A DNA stretch of 14,496 nucleotides from the NCBI GenBank assembly GCA_016206585.1, contig JACQRE010000174.1, forward strand, positions 1 to 14,496, read 5' to 3'. This DNA is from Candidatus Omnitrophota bacterium (lineage in GTDB: Bacteria; Omnitrophota; Gorgyraeia; Aquiviventales; Aquiviventaceae). A program made the position numbers and the translations under genes. Within the stretch, counting starts at the first letter, position 1; every line of letters starts with the position of its first letter. Below the pieces are notes generated by a model that worked only from the letters and a program-made list of their open reading frames with translations, did not search any database and was not told where the DNA came from. Below, in pieces: positions 1 through 7,693 of this stretch.

Positions 1-1
1 G

Positions 2-1051
2 CTCAAGGCGCTGGAGGCCATCGGCGGCACCGTTCTCGCCAACGCCTGCGGCCCGTGCATCGGCCAGTGCAAGCGGGAAGACATCACGCCCGGCGAGATC
101 AACTCGATCCTCACGTCGTTCAACCGGAACTTCCCGGGCCGCAACGACGGCACGGCGGAGACGCTGGCCTTCATGGGCAGCCCGGAGATCGTCACGGCGA
201 TGGCGCTCGTGGGCGACCTGCGCTTCAATCCGATGACGGAGCCGGTGACGGCGCCTGACGGGAAGCGGGTCATGTTGGCGCCACCCCAGGCGCCCGAGCT
301 GCCATCGAAGGGGTTCGCGCAGGGGATGGCCGGGTATCTGCCGCCGAAACCGTTGGCGCAGCGCAAGAGCGTCCAGGTGATCATCGCGCCGTCAAGCGAA
401 CGATTGCAGCGGCTGGAGCCGTTCCCGGCGTGGGACGGCAAGGAGTTCGACCGGCTGCCGGTGCTCATCAAGGTGGAGGGCCAGTGCACGACCGACCACA
501 TTTCTCCGGCGGGGAAGTGGCTGCGCTTCCGGGGCCATCTCGACAAGATCAGCGACAACATGTTCACCTCCGCGACCAACGTGTTCACGAGCCAGATGGG
601 GACGGCGGTTGATCTGCTGGACGGGCAGACGAAGCCGATTCCCCAGGCGGCGCGCCACTACAAGGCGGAGGGCCTGGGCTGGGCGGTCGTCGGCGATGAC
701 AACTACGGCGAGGGCTCCAGCCGGGAGCATGCCGCGATGTCGCCGCGCCACCTTGGCTGCCGGCTGGTCGTGGCGAAGAGTTTCGCCCGCCTCCACATCA
801 CGAACTTGAAAAAGCAGGGCATCCTCCCGTGCACGTTCGCGGACCCCGCCGATTACGCCAAGGTGGAAGCCGGCGACCGCCTCAGCGTCTCCGGCCTCAG
901 CCGCCTGGCACCCGGCAGCGCGCTGGCCGCCACGCTCCACCATGCCGACGGCACCACCGAACCGTGTCCCGTGCTCCACTCCATGACCGAGGAGCAGATC
1001 CGCTGGTTCAAAGCGGGTGCCGCCCTCAATCTCCTCGCGGCTCCCCAGTGA
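2..1051 (+). CDS. acn: Aconitate hydratase, C-terminal part (5' end outside window)
   Basis: Aconitase interconverts citrate and isocitrate through cis-aconitate in the TCA cycle, in the cytoplasm, using a [4Fe-4S] cluster. The frame is open from base 2 and gives about 349 residues to a TGA at 1049-1051. Near its start it reads NACGPCIGQ, which holds two of the three cluster cysteines of the family. Further on, the swivel-domain motif DDNYGEGSSREHAA carries the Ser and Arg used in substrate binding. The Asn-Arg-Asn-Phe-Pro-Gly-Arg-Asn stretch after the cluster loop resembles the mitochondrial-type aconitase group, by memory. The first half of the enzyme, with the remaining cysteine, lies upstream of the window. 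Only one base separates its stop from the response regulator start, with no terminator visible, so read-through into phoB is likely. Family assignment is secure; the acnA-type subgroup is not. Confidence 0.97.
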   Translation, partial: LKALEAIGGTVLANACGPCIGQCKREDITPGEINSILTSFNRNFPGRNDGTAETLAFMGSPEIVTAMALVGDLRFNPMTEPVTAPDGKRVMLAPPQAPELPSKGFAQGMAGYLPPKPLAQRKSVQVIIAPSSERLQRLEPFPAWDGKEFDRLPVLIKVEGQCTTDHISPAGKWLRFRGHLDKISDNMFTSATNVFTSQMGTAVDLLDGQTKPIPQAARHYKAEGLGWAVVGDDNYGEGSSREHAAMSPRHLGCRLVVAKSFARLHITNLKKQGILPCTFADPADYAKVEAGDRLSVSGLSRLAPGSALAATLHHADGTTEPCPVLHSMTEEQIRWFKAGAALNLLAAPQ

Positions 1052-1052
1052 G

Positions 1053-1748
1053 ATGGCCTCCCACAAGATCCTGATCGTCGACGACGAAAAGACCATCGTC
1101 GAGACGATCCGCTACAACCTGGAGAAGGCGGGGTTCCGCACGCTGACCGCCGCGGACGGCCAGCGCGCGCTCGAGCTGGCCCAGCGCGAGCTGCCCGATC
1201 TCATCACGCTGGACGTCATGCTGCCGGAGCACGACGGCTTTGAGGTGTGCCGCCTGCTGCGGCAGGATCCGCGCACCAAGCGCATCCCGGTCATCCTGCT
1301 GACGGTGAAGAACGAAGAGTCGGACAAGATCGTCGGCTTGGAGCTGGGCGCGGACGACTACATGACCAAACCCTTCAGCCCGAAGGAGCTGGTCGCGCGC
1401 ATCAAGGCGATCCTGCGGCGCGCCAAGGAGCCGGTGCCGGAGGAGGGGATCAGCGTGGGGCAGCTCGCCGTGGATTTTGGCCGGCACCTGGTCAGCGTCG
1501 GCCAGAAGCGGGTGGAGCTGACGGCGAAGGAGTTCGAGCTGCTGAAGGCGCTCCTCGAGGCCAAGGGCCGCGTCCTCTCGCGGGAGTTCCTGCTCGACCG
1601 CGTCTGGGGGCTGGAGCAGTCGCTCGAGATCGAGACGCGCACCGTTGACGTCCATGTGGGGCAGCTGCGCAAGAAACTCAAGGGCGAAGCCAAGCGCCTA
1701 ATCACGGTCAAAAACGCCGGGTACCGCTTTGACACGGAATCCCGCTAA
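1053..1748 (+). CDS. phoB: Phosphate-type response regulator (PhoB/PhoP family)
   Basis: An OmpR/PhoB-class transcription factor of 231 residues. The N-terminal receiver domain (about 1-120) shows the acidic pair D10-D11, phospho-acceptor D54 in LDVMLPEHDGFE, T84 in VILLT and K106 in TKPFSP. The C-terminal winged helix (about 130-230) has the typical ELTAKEFELL and RTVDVHVGQLRKKL stretches. I chose the ATG at 1053, which gives the normal MASHKILIVDDE start; a GTG at 1017 would add 12 residues that overlap aconitase and look unlike the family. It overlaps the kinase gene by 20 bases, so the two are translated together. The pst operon and the PhoB-like binding array directly downstream make phosphate control the likely role. 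The sequence alone cannot exclude another OmpR-type specificity. Confidence 0.93.
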   Translation: MASHKILIVDDEKTIVETIRYNLEKAGFRTLTAADGQRALELAQRELPDLITLDVMLPEHDGFEVCRLLRQDPRTKRIPVILLTVKNEESDKIVGLELGADDYMTKPFSPKELVARIKAILRRAKEPVPEEGISVGQLAVDFGRHLVSVGQKRVELTAKEFELLKALLEAKGRVLSREFLLDRVWGLEQSLEIETRTVDVHVGQLRKKLKGEAKRLITVKNAGYRFDTESR

Positions 1749-2889
1749 GCCATCCCGCATCTTCTTCTGGAAGCTCTTCGGCGCCTCCTCCCACATCCAG
1801 GCGCTCACCGCCAGAGCCGAGGAGTTGGAGCGGCGTATCCGCGAGCTGGACATCCAGCGCAACCAGGCGGAGGCGATCCTGCAGAGCCTGGTGGAGGGGG
1901 TGGTGGCGGTCGACCGCTCGGGCCGCATCCTGTGGCTTAACGAATCGTCGCAGCGGTTGGTGGGGGCTGCACCCGACCAGATCATCGGCCGGCGGCTCAC
2001 GGAGTTCATCCGGCATCAGGAGCTGGAGGAGCTGATCAGCGAGGCGATTGCTCAACGCCGGCCGGCCAACCGGGAACTGCGCCTCTTCTCACCTGAGGAG
2101 CGGGTCATCCGGTTTCAGGCGGTGCCGTGCGAGGGCCCTCCCGAGGATGCGGCGCTGGTCCTGGTCGCGCAGGACGTGACGGAGATGCGCCGGCTCGAAG
2201 GACTGCGTCGGGAGTTCGTCGCCAATGTGTCGCACGAGCTGAAGACGCCGCTGACCTCGATTGCCGGGCTCGTCGAGACGCTCTTGACCGGCGCGCTCGA
2301 GGATCCGGCCAACAACCGGCGGTTCGTGATGCTCATCGAGGAAGAAACGACCCGCCTGAGCCGCCTCATCGAAGATCTGCTGCAGCTCTCCCAGATCGAG
2401 TCGCGCGCCGTCCCTCTGAAGCTCCAGCCGGTGGCGCTGACCCCGCTGATCCAGCAGCTGTGGGAGCGGCTGGAACGCCAGGCCTCGCAGCGCGGGATTA
2501 CGCTGACCTGGGAGATGCCCGCCGCGACCCCCCGTGTCCTGGGTGATCCGGAACGGCTCCGGCAGGTGTTCCTGAACCTCCTCGACAACGCGATTAAATT
2601 CAACCGGGACGGCGGCCGCGTGACCGTCCGCGGCCGAGTGGCCGGTGCCGCGCTCCAGGTCGAGGTGGAGGACACCGGCAGCGGGATTCCCGAGCCGGAT
2701 CTGGCCCGCATCTTCGAGCGGTTCTACCGAGTCGACAAGACCCGCTCCCGCGAACTGGGCGGGACCGGGTTGGGGCTGGCCATCGTCAAGCACCTCGTCG
2801 AGCTCCACCAGGGCCGGATCGAGGTGCGCAGCCGCCTCGGCCAAGGCTCCGTCTTCACCCTCACGCTTCCCCTCGCCCCCGCCGCCTAG
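1729..2889 (+). CDS. phoR: PhoR-type sensor histidine kinase, soluble form
   Basis: A 386-residue histidine kinase, the likely partner of the preceding regulator. A predicted coiled segment (about 25-50) leads into a PAS domain (about 48-155, LQSLVEGVVAVDRSGRILWL). The HisKA dimerisation helix follows, with phospho-acceptor H169 in NVSHELKTPLTS. The ATPase domain has an N box (LNLLDNAIKF, N287), G1 (EDTGSGI, D315) and G2 (GGTGLGLAIVKH, 344-355). The domain order matches PhoR, but the usual N-terminal membrane helices are absent; only a short aromatic patch (IFFWKLFG, 11-18) might touch the membrane. The start is a TTG inside the end of phoB; no in-frame ATG or GTG gives a full PAS domain, and no strong ribosome site is visible, so coupling to phoB translation is likely. 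Function is inferred from position and domain order. Confidence 0.88.
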   Translation: MTRNPAKPSRIFFWKLFGASSHIQALTARAEELERRIRELDIQRNQAEAILQSLVEGVVAVDRSGRILWLNESSQRLVGAAPDQIIGRRLTEFIRHQELEELISEAIAQRRPANRELRLFSPEERVIRFQAVPCEGPPEDAALVLVAQDVTEMRRLEGLRREFVANVSHELKTPLTSIAGLVETLLTGALEDPANNRRFVMLIEEETTRLSRLIEDLLQLSQIESRAVPLKLQPVALTPLIQQLWERLERQASQRGITLTWEMPAATPRVLGDPERLRQVFLNLLDNAIKFNRDGGRVTVRGRVAGAALQVEVEDTGSGIPEPDLARIFERFYRVDKTRSRELGGTGLGLAIVKHLVELHQGRIEVRSRLGQGSVFTLTLPLAPAA

Positions 2890-2907
2890 CGGCTCGGGGC
2901 ACGTTTT
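2875..2907 (+). terminator. Possible rho-independent terminator overlapping the phoR stop
   Basis: CCCC-GCCGC (2877-2885), loop CTA, GCGGC (2889-2893), a TC bulge and GGGG (2896-2899) can fold into a 9-bp GC stem. It is followed by ACGTTTT ending at 2907. The T tract is only four long and is shared with the first repeat of the PhoB-like array, so this may be a weak or leaky terminator separating phoBR from the porin-pst operon. No folding energy was computed. Confidence 0.4.
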
Positions 2908-2958
2908 ACCCACTTTTTACATCGCCTTCATCGTCCCCTCACGTCCCCTCGGTATCCT
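2904..2958 (+). promoter_or_regulatory. PhoB-like box array and -10 for the porin-pst operon
   Basis: Four hexamers lie exactly 11 bases apart: TTTTAC (2904-2909), TTTTAC (2915-2920), CTTCAT (2926-2931) and CCTCAC (2937-2942). Direct repeats of this type with 11-base spacing are how PhoB and PhoP dimers bind DNA in known species (TGTCAT/TGTCAC units in enterics, TTAACA-like units in Bacillus). A TATCCT hexamer at 2953-2958 could be a -10 element, starting 11 bases after the array ends, so the array would sit in the place of the -35 as in PhoB-activated promoters. The match in letters is loose; the regular spacing and location are the main support. Confidence 0.6.
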
Positions 2959-2991
2959 TGCTGCCAACGCAAGAGCAGAGAGGAGGAGAGG

Positions 2992-4299
2992 ATGCCATCG
3001 AGCATGTGGGTATGGGTTGTGGCAGCCGCCGCGCTGTTCGGTGGCTGCCCGCAGGCGGCATGGGCTCAGAGCGAAGTCGATATCTTGCTGGACAAGTTGG
3101 TCCAAAAGGGCGTCTTGAGCACAGACGAGGTGGGAGAGATCCGGAAAGAGATCGCCCAGACCCATCAGGAGAGACATACGGAACTCGCCAAGGAATTGGT
3201 GCCGGATTCATCCCGGAACTGGCGCTGGGGTGGTGACATCCGCTTGCGCAATGAGTATCGCAACCGGACCGGCACGGGTGCGGATACCAATCGTCAACGG
3301 ATCCGGTTCCGCTACGGTTTCGACGCCAAAGTCAGTGACCAGCTCAACGTCGGGGCGCGATTGGCTACAGGCAACACGAATGAGCCCGTCTCAACGAATC
3401 AAAGTTTCAACGGCGCTTTCAACCACAAGAACTTCCTGCTCGACCGCGCGTTGGTGTCCTACGTGCCGGATCTGCCAGGCATCACGAAGCTCAAGCTAAG
3501 CGGAGGGATCATTGAGAATCCGTTCTGGGGCGTGGGGGCACTGGTCTGGGACGACGACCTCAACTTCGATGGCGCAGCAGTTCAGTGGACCCAGGAGCTC
3601 AGCCCGACGGCCTCGATCTTCTCAAACAGCGGACTCTGCTCTATCCAGACCGACGTGACCGAGGCGGCCTCGTTGTGGTCGACCCAGGGCGGGGTGGTCG
3701 TGAAGCCGTTTCCTGATGCGCCAGAAGAGCTCCTCAAGCATCTGCAAGTCACCGGCGCAATCGCCTACCATGACTATCACAACGTGACCGGACCCTATTC
3801 CGAAAACAACGCGTTCGCGCAGGCCGGCGGCTCGACGACCACAACGCCGGCTGCACCGACCACCGCTCAGTTGAAAGGCAACTCCGCCACGGTGCGAGAT
3901 TTCGACCTGCTCAATCCCTCTGTTGAAATCGGCAGCCAATATGGGAAGATTCCCTTCGGTCTCTTTGGCGACTGGGTCCACAACACGGCGATGACGGAAG
4001 AGGAAAACGGATTTCAGCTTGGCGTGAAGGTGGGCAAAGCCCGCGTGCCCTTCGATCTGACACAGGGGTGGGAAGCCGGGTACTACTTTGAGCGGATTGA
4101 GCCGGATGCCGCATTTGGGCCGTACGTGGACAGCGATTTTGGCAACGGCGGCACCAACCACCGCGGCCACGTCTACTGGATCAAACTCGCGACGCTGGAA
4201 GCCTCGTCGATCCAGTTGAAGTACTTCAATGCGCGCGAAGTCTCAGGATCCAAGGCGAAGACCGACACGTTCCAGGCTGATTGGGTGACGAAGTTTTAG
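2992..4299 (+). CDS. Outer-membrane porin of the phosphate operon
   Basis: A 435-residue predicted beta-barrel channel. A signal peptide (about 1-25) ends in AWA before QSEVD. Next is a charged helical segment (about 26-70, including DILLDKLVQKGVLSTDEVGEIRKE in pieces) that could form a periplasmic coiled coil. A barrel of alternating amphipathic strands then begins at RWGGDIRLRNEYRNR and ends in a C-terminal Phe (WVTKF), the usual outer-membrane assembly signal. It resembles the 'putative porin' family by memory. A strong ribosome site, AGGAGGAGAGG, precedes the ATG. Being first in the pst operon, behind a PhoB-like array, it probably lets phosphate or small phosphorylated anions cross the outer membrane, as PhoE and OprP do in other bacteria; it is not clearly homologous to either. 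Substrate choice is inference. Confidence 0.85.
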   Translation: MPSSMWVWVVAAAALFGGCPQAAWAQSEVDILLDKLVQKGVLSTDEVGEIRKEIAQTHQERHTELAKELVPDSSRNWRWGGDIRLRNEYRNRTGTGADTNRQRIRFRYGFDAKVSDQLNVGARLATGNTNEPVSTNQSFNGAFNHKNFLLDRALVSYVPDLPGITKLKLSGGIIENPFWGVGALVWDDDLNFDGAAVQWTQELSPTASIFSNSGLCSIQTDVTEAASLWSTQGGVVVKPFPDAPEELLKHLQVTGAIAYHDYHNVTGPYSENNAFAQAGGSTTTTPAAPTTAQLKGNSATVRDFDLLNPSVEIGSQYGKIPFGLFGDWVHNTAMTEEENGFQLGVKVGKARVPFDLTQGWEAGYYFERIEPDAAFGPYVDSDFGNGGTNHRGHVYWIKLATLEASSIQLKYFNAREVSGSKAKTDTFQADWVTKF

Positions 4300-4320
4300 A
4301 GGAGACGTGAGGAGAGCTCA

Positions 4321-5184
4321 ATGAGTCCGCAGTGGCGAACAGTTGGAACGGCCGTTTTGGTCCTGGCTGGTATCATGGGATTGGCTCGAGCCGACGAGTT
4401 TCAGGGCTCCATTCAAATTAAGGGTTCGGATACGATGGTGAACCTCTGTCAGGCATGGGCAGAAGCCTGGATGGTCCAACACCCAAAAGTGAATGTGGCG
4501 GTGACCGGGGGCGGCTCCGGGGCGGGACTGGCGGCGCTGATCAGCGGGACGTGCGACCTCGCCGCCTCCTCGCGCACCATGTCGCAGAAGGAGATCGCGC
4601 TGGCCCGCGCTCATGGCCAGGAACCGCAGGAGTGGAAGGTCGCGTTGGATGGGATCGCCGTCGTGGTGCATCCATCAAATTCCGTACGGCAATTGACGAT
4701 TGAGCAGCTGGCGCACCTCTTCAGCGGGAAGATTCGGAATTGGAAAGAGCTCGGTGGGGAGCATGCGCAGGTGGTGCTGCTGTCGCGCGAAGTGAATTCA
4801 GGAACGCACGTGTATTTCAAGGAGCACGTCCTGAGCGCGATTAAAGACAACGGCCCGGCCGAGTTCGCCCCCGAGGCGCTGCTGCTGCCATCCTCGCAAG
4901 CGATTGCCGATGAGGCGGCCTCCAACTCGGCGGCGGTTGGGTATTACGGCATGGGCTATCTGAATCCCAAGAACGCAGCCGTTGCGATCGCCAAGACGCC
5001 GGCGGATCCGTACATCAGTCCGACGGAAGAGACCGTCCGTTCCGGCGCCTACCCGATCTCGCGGCCATTGTTATTCTACTCACGCAGCGCTCCGCACGGC
5101 GCGATCAAGGCGTTTCTTGATTTTGTGATGTCGCCCGAGGGGCAGGAGATCATCCGGACCGTGGACTTCGTTCCGGTCAGGTAA
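4321..5184 (+). CDS. pstS: Periplasmic phosphate-binding protein PstS
   Basis: The substrate-binding protein of the high-affinity phosphate ABC importer, 287 residues. A signal peptide runs to about residue 24 (LARA, then DEF). The mature protein opens with IQIKGSDTMVNL, followed by TGGGSGAGLAALISGTCDLAASSRTM and later FSGKIRNWKELGG and SREVNSGTHVYF. These are the family's phosphate-contact loops, rich in Ser, Thr and Gly. There is no lipobox, so it should be a soluble periplasmic protein. An AGGAG site sits 6 bases before the ATG, and only 21 bases separate it from the porin gene, so it shares that transcript and the PhoB-like control in front of the porin. The pstC gene follows after 12 bases. 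Assignment is firm from motifs and gene order. Confidence 0.96.
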   Translation: MSPQWRTVGTAVLVLAGIMGLARADEFQGSIQIKGSDTMVNLCQAWAEAWMVQHPKVNVAVTGGGSGAGLAALISGTCDLAASSRTMSQKEIALARAHGQEPQEWKVALDGIAVVVHPSNSVRQLTIEQLAHLFSGKIRNWKELGGEHAQVVLLSREVNSGTHVYFKEHVLSAIKDNGPAEFAPEALLLPSSQAIADEAASNSAAVGYYGMGYLNPKNAAVAIAKTPADPYISPTEETVRSGAYPISRPLLFYSRSAPHGAIKAFLDFVMSPEGQEIIRTVDFVPVR

Positions 5185-5196
5185 CCAGGAGCTGTC

Positions 5197-6066
5197 ATGT
5201 GGCAGCGGTGGCGCGAGCGTTTCATTGAGAAGACGATCGCGGCAAGCGGCATGTTCTCAATTATCGTGGTCATCCTGATTTTCCTGTTTCTGCTCAAGGA
5301 AGGCCTGGCATTGTTCCGCACGGTGCCGATGACAGACTTCTTGGGCGGGGACCGGTGGTATCCCATTTCCGAACCTCCCCGGTTTGGCGTCTTACCGCTC
5401 ATCCTAGGTTCCTGTGTGGTGACCCTCGGCGCCATCGTGCTCGCGGTGCCGGTCAGCATTGCCAGCGCCTTGTTCATCTCCGAAATTGCGGCCGGATGGG
5501 CGAAAGATGCGCTCAAAACCGGCATCGAGCTCTTGGCGGCCATTCCCAGCGTCGTGCTGGGTTTCCTGGGCATGGCGGTCCTGGCTCCGTGGATCAAATA
5601 TCTGTTTCAGCTCCCCACAGGGCTCACCGCGTTAACCGGCTCAATCATCCTGGCCTTGATGGCGATGCCCACGATTGTCAGCATCACCGAGGATGCGCTC
5701 GCGGCGGTTCCGCGCGGGTATCGGGAAGCCGCGCTGGCGTTAGGCGCCACCCGATGGCAGATGATGTCTCGGGTCTTGCTGCCCGCTGCGCGGCCCGGCA
5801 TCCTGGCCGCCGTGATGCTGGGGATCGGCCGCGTGATCGGCGAGACCATGGCGGTCATGATGGTGACCGGGAATGCCGCGGTCATTCCTCGCAGCGTGTT
5901 GCAGCCGGTCCGGACGATGACCGCGACCATCGCAGCGGAGATGGGGGAGGCGGTCCGCGGCTCGGACCATTACTTCGCGCTGTTTGCCATCGGGATTGTC
6001 CTCTTTGCGATTTCCTTCCTCCTGAACGCGGCGGCGGACCTCTTCCTCCATCAAGAGCGGCATTAA
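5197..6066 (+). CDS. pstC: Phosphate ABC transporter permease PstC
   Basis: An inner-membrane permease subunit of 289 residues with about six predicted membrane helices; the first (about 16-38) follows a short basic N-terminus. The cytoplasmic coupling loop REAALALGATRWQMMSRVLLP (about 176-196, quoted in part) is the EAA motif that docks on PstB. GIGRVIGETMAVMMVTG is typical of PstC. The ribosome site CAGGAGC lies just ahead of the ATG. The stop overlaps the pstA start in TAATG, giving translational coupling. With PstA it forms the phosphate channel. In this locus two different PstB proteins are available to bind the PstC and PstA coupling loops. Confidence 0.96.
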   Translation: MWQRWRERFIEKTIAASGMFSIIVVILIFLFLLKEGLALFRTVPMTDFLGGDRWYPISEPPRFGVLPLILGSCVVTLGAIVLAVPVSIASALFISEIAAGWAKDALKTGIELLAAIPSVVLGFLGMAVLAPWIKYLFQLPTGLTALTGSIILALMAMPTIVSITEDALAAVPRGYREAALALGATRWQMMSRVLLPAARPGILAAVMLGIGRVIGETMAVMMVTGNAAVIPRSVLQPVRTMTATIAAEMGEAVRGSDHYFALFAIGIVLFAISFLLNAAADLFLHQERH

Positions 6067-6929
6067 TGGCCAGGCCAGCATGGCAACGAGCACTCGGAGT
6101 CCAGCGCGTGGCCTTCGTCCTGCTGTTCCTGTCCACGCTCCTGATCGTCATTCCGGCGGTAGCCATTATCGGCACCATCACGGTGCGGGGGATGGGCGCC
6201 GTGTCCTGGGAATTTCTGACCACAATGCCCACGAAAGGCATGCGGGCCGGCGGCATTTTCCCCGCCATTGTCGGCACGCTCGAACTGGTAAGCCTGACAG
6301 TGGTCTTTGCGCTGCCGATCGGCATCGCCACCGCGATCTATCTGACGGAATACGCGACCGACAACTGGTTGACCCGTCTGGTCCGCCTGGCCATCGTGAA
6401 CCTCTCCGGCGTGCCCTCCGTGGTGTACGGTCTCTTCGGTCTCGGGCTGTTTGTCATGTTTCTGGGGTTCGGCACCTCGTTGCTGGCCGGGGCGTTGACG
6501 CTGGCCATCATGATCTTGCCGGTGATCATCACGGCGTCCGAAGAGGCGCTGCGCAGCGTCCCGAAAAGTTTCCGCGAAATCAGCCTGTCGCTTGGCGCGA
6601 GCCACTGGCAGACGGTCCGTCATGCGGTGCTGCCCTTTGCGATCCCGGGCATCATGACCGGCACCATTCTGGGCATCGGGCGGGCGGCGGGCGAAACCGC
6701 CCCGATTCTGTTCACGGTGGCCGCCTTCTATCTCCCCAGGCTCCCAGACTCCATCTTCGACCAAGCCATGGCGCTGCCGTACCATCTTTACGTCATTTCA
6801 ACCCAGATCCCGAATATTCCCGCGTCGCAGCGATACGGGACGGCATTCGTACTGCTCGTCCTGGTGTTGTCGCTCAATCTCGCGGCGGTGATCTTGAGGG
6901 CCCGCTTCCGCCGGAGGCGGCAATGGTAA
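6066..6929 (+). CDS. pstA: Phosphate ABC transporter permease PstA
   Basis: The second permease subunit, 287 residues. I placed the start at the ATG of the TAATG overlap with pstC, giving MARPAWQRALGVQR and then a first membrane helix (about 15-38). The open frame runs on upstream but only inside pstC. About six helices are visible. The coupling loop REISLSLGASHWQTVRHAVLP (170-190, cited in part) matches the PstA form of the EAA motif, and GIGRAAGETAPILFT is a PstA hallmark. The last 7 bases overlap pstB1 (ATGGTAA), so the operon is translated as a chain. It pairs with PstC to form the transmembrane path for phosphate. Confidence 0.96.
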   Translation: MARPAWQRALGVQRVAFVLLFLSTLLIVIPAVAIIGTITVRGMGAVSWEFLTTMPTKGMRAGGIFPAIVGTLELVSLTVVFALPIGIATAIYLTEYATDNWLTRLVRLAIVNLSGVPSVVYGLFGLGLFVMFLGFGTSLLAGALTLAIMILPVIITASEEALRSVPKSFREISLSLGASHWQTVRHAVLPFAIPGIMTGTILGIGRAAGETAPILFTVAAFYLPRLPDSIFDQAMALPYHLYVISTQIPNIPASQRYGTAFVLLVLVLSLNLAAVILRARFRRRRQW

Positions 6930-7693
6930 GCGAAGCTCCGGCGGCGGTCACCATGGCGGCACAGCAGTGGTCCGTATGGTACGGAACAGTCCAGGCGCTC
7001 AAGTCGGTGACGCTGGACATCCGTTCCCGGGAAATTCTCGGCGTGATCGGACCCGCGAACAGCGGAAAGACCTCGTTCCTGCGCAGTTTGAACCGCATGA
7101 ACGATATGAACCCGGCGTTCCGGTACGAAGGCAAGATCGCGCTGGACCGTCAGGACATTTACCGTGAATTGGACGGGCAGACGGTCAGGCGTCGGGTCGG
7201 GATCGTCTTCGCGCTGCCGCTGCCATTGCCGATGTCCATCCGCGAAAATATCCTCTATGGTCCGCGTCTGCGCGGTGAGCGGAATCGCGCGCGTCTGGAG
7301 GAGCTGGTGGAGCGCAGCTTAAAGGCGGCGTCGTTGTGGGAGGAGGTGCGGGACCGGTTGGACTCTTCCGCCATGAAACTCTCGGGCGGCCAGCAGCAAC
7401 GGCTCTGCATCGCCCGCACGTTGGCGATGGAGCCGGACGTCGTGCTCTTCGACGAACCGTGCTCTGGCCTCGATCCCATCTCGACGGCCAAGGTCGAGGA
7501 GACGATGGTGCAGCTGAAGGCGCACTACACCCTTGTGCTGGTCACGAACAACACCAAGCAGGCCGCGCGGGTCAGCGATCGGGTCGCGTTTTTCTTGATG
7601 GGCGAGTTGATCGAGCTGGGCAGCACCGAAGTCATGTTCACGGCGCCGCGGGATCGGCGTACCAACGATTACATCACCGGCCGGTTCGGATGA
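6923..7693 (+). CDS. pstB: PstB-like ATPase 1, with altered Q-loop and H-loop
   Basis: A PstB-family ABC ATPase of 256 residues. The start is the ATG at 6923, with GGAGG (6913-6917) before it; a longer frame from 6080 lies inside pstA. Walker A is GPANSGKT (43-50), the signature LSGGQ (153-157) is intact, Walker B is VVLFDEP (173-179), and the D-loop is SGLD. Two catalytic positions are lost. Where PstB normally reads VFQKPxPFPMSI, this protein has VFALPLPLPMSI, with Ala97 replacing the Q-loop Gln. Where PstB has VTHNMQQAA, it has VTNNTKQAA, with Asn209 replacing the H-switch His. The rest, including the C-terminal DYITGRFG, is ordinary PstB. It probably binds ATP but is a poor ATPase by itself, and likely pairs with PstB2, whose start overlaps its stop by 4 bases. 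Confidence 0.9.
   Translation: MVSEAPAAVTMAAQQWSVWYGTVQALKSVTLDIRSREILGVIGPANSGKTSFLRSLNRMNDMNPAFRYEGKIALDRQDIYRELDGQTVRRRVGIVFALPLPLPMSIRENILYGPRLRGERNRARLEELVERSLKAASLWEEVRDRLDSSAMKLSGGQQQRLCIARTLAMEPDVVLFDEPCSGLDPISTAKVEETMVQLKAHYTLVLVTNNTKQAARVSDRVAFFLMGELIELGSTEVMFTAPRDRRTNDYITGRFG

Noticed and set aside
1017..1052. Earlier GTG start for the response regulator
   Set aside because: It would add 12 residues overlapping aconitase and unlike any receiver-domain N-terminus; the ATG at 1053 gives the standard form.
392..1096. Long minus-strand open frame opposite aconitase and the phoB start
   Set aside because: It is antisense to two certain genes, has Arg/Ala/Gly-rich composition typical of GC-rich shadow frames, and shows no known motif.
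2089..2913. Minus-strand open frame of 274 codons opposite phoR
   Set aside because: It lies across a kinase gene with clear motifs; its His/Arg/Leu-rich product is a frame shadow.
2992..3066. Possible lipoprotein signal (FGGC) in the porin
   Set aside because: The lipobox is poor and an AWA cleavage site follows at once; a beta-barrel with a C-terminal Phe does not need a lipid anchor.
4300..4320. Separate promoter for pstS
   Set aside because: The 21-base gap holds only the ribosome site; nothing like a -10/-35 pair or PhoB repeat fits there.
6063..6785. Minus-strand open frame of 240 codons opposite pstA
   Set aside because: The product is low-complexity and polar, made from the antisense of hydrophobic pstA codons; there is no family resemblance.
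6080..6922. N-terminal extension of PstB1 of about 280 residues (possible fusion)
   Set aside because: The extra frame lies entirely within pstA in another frame; the ATG at 6923 with a GGAGG site is the proper start.
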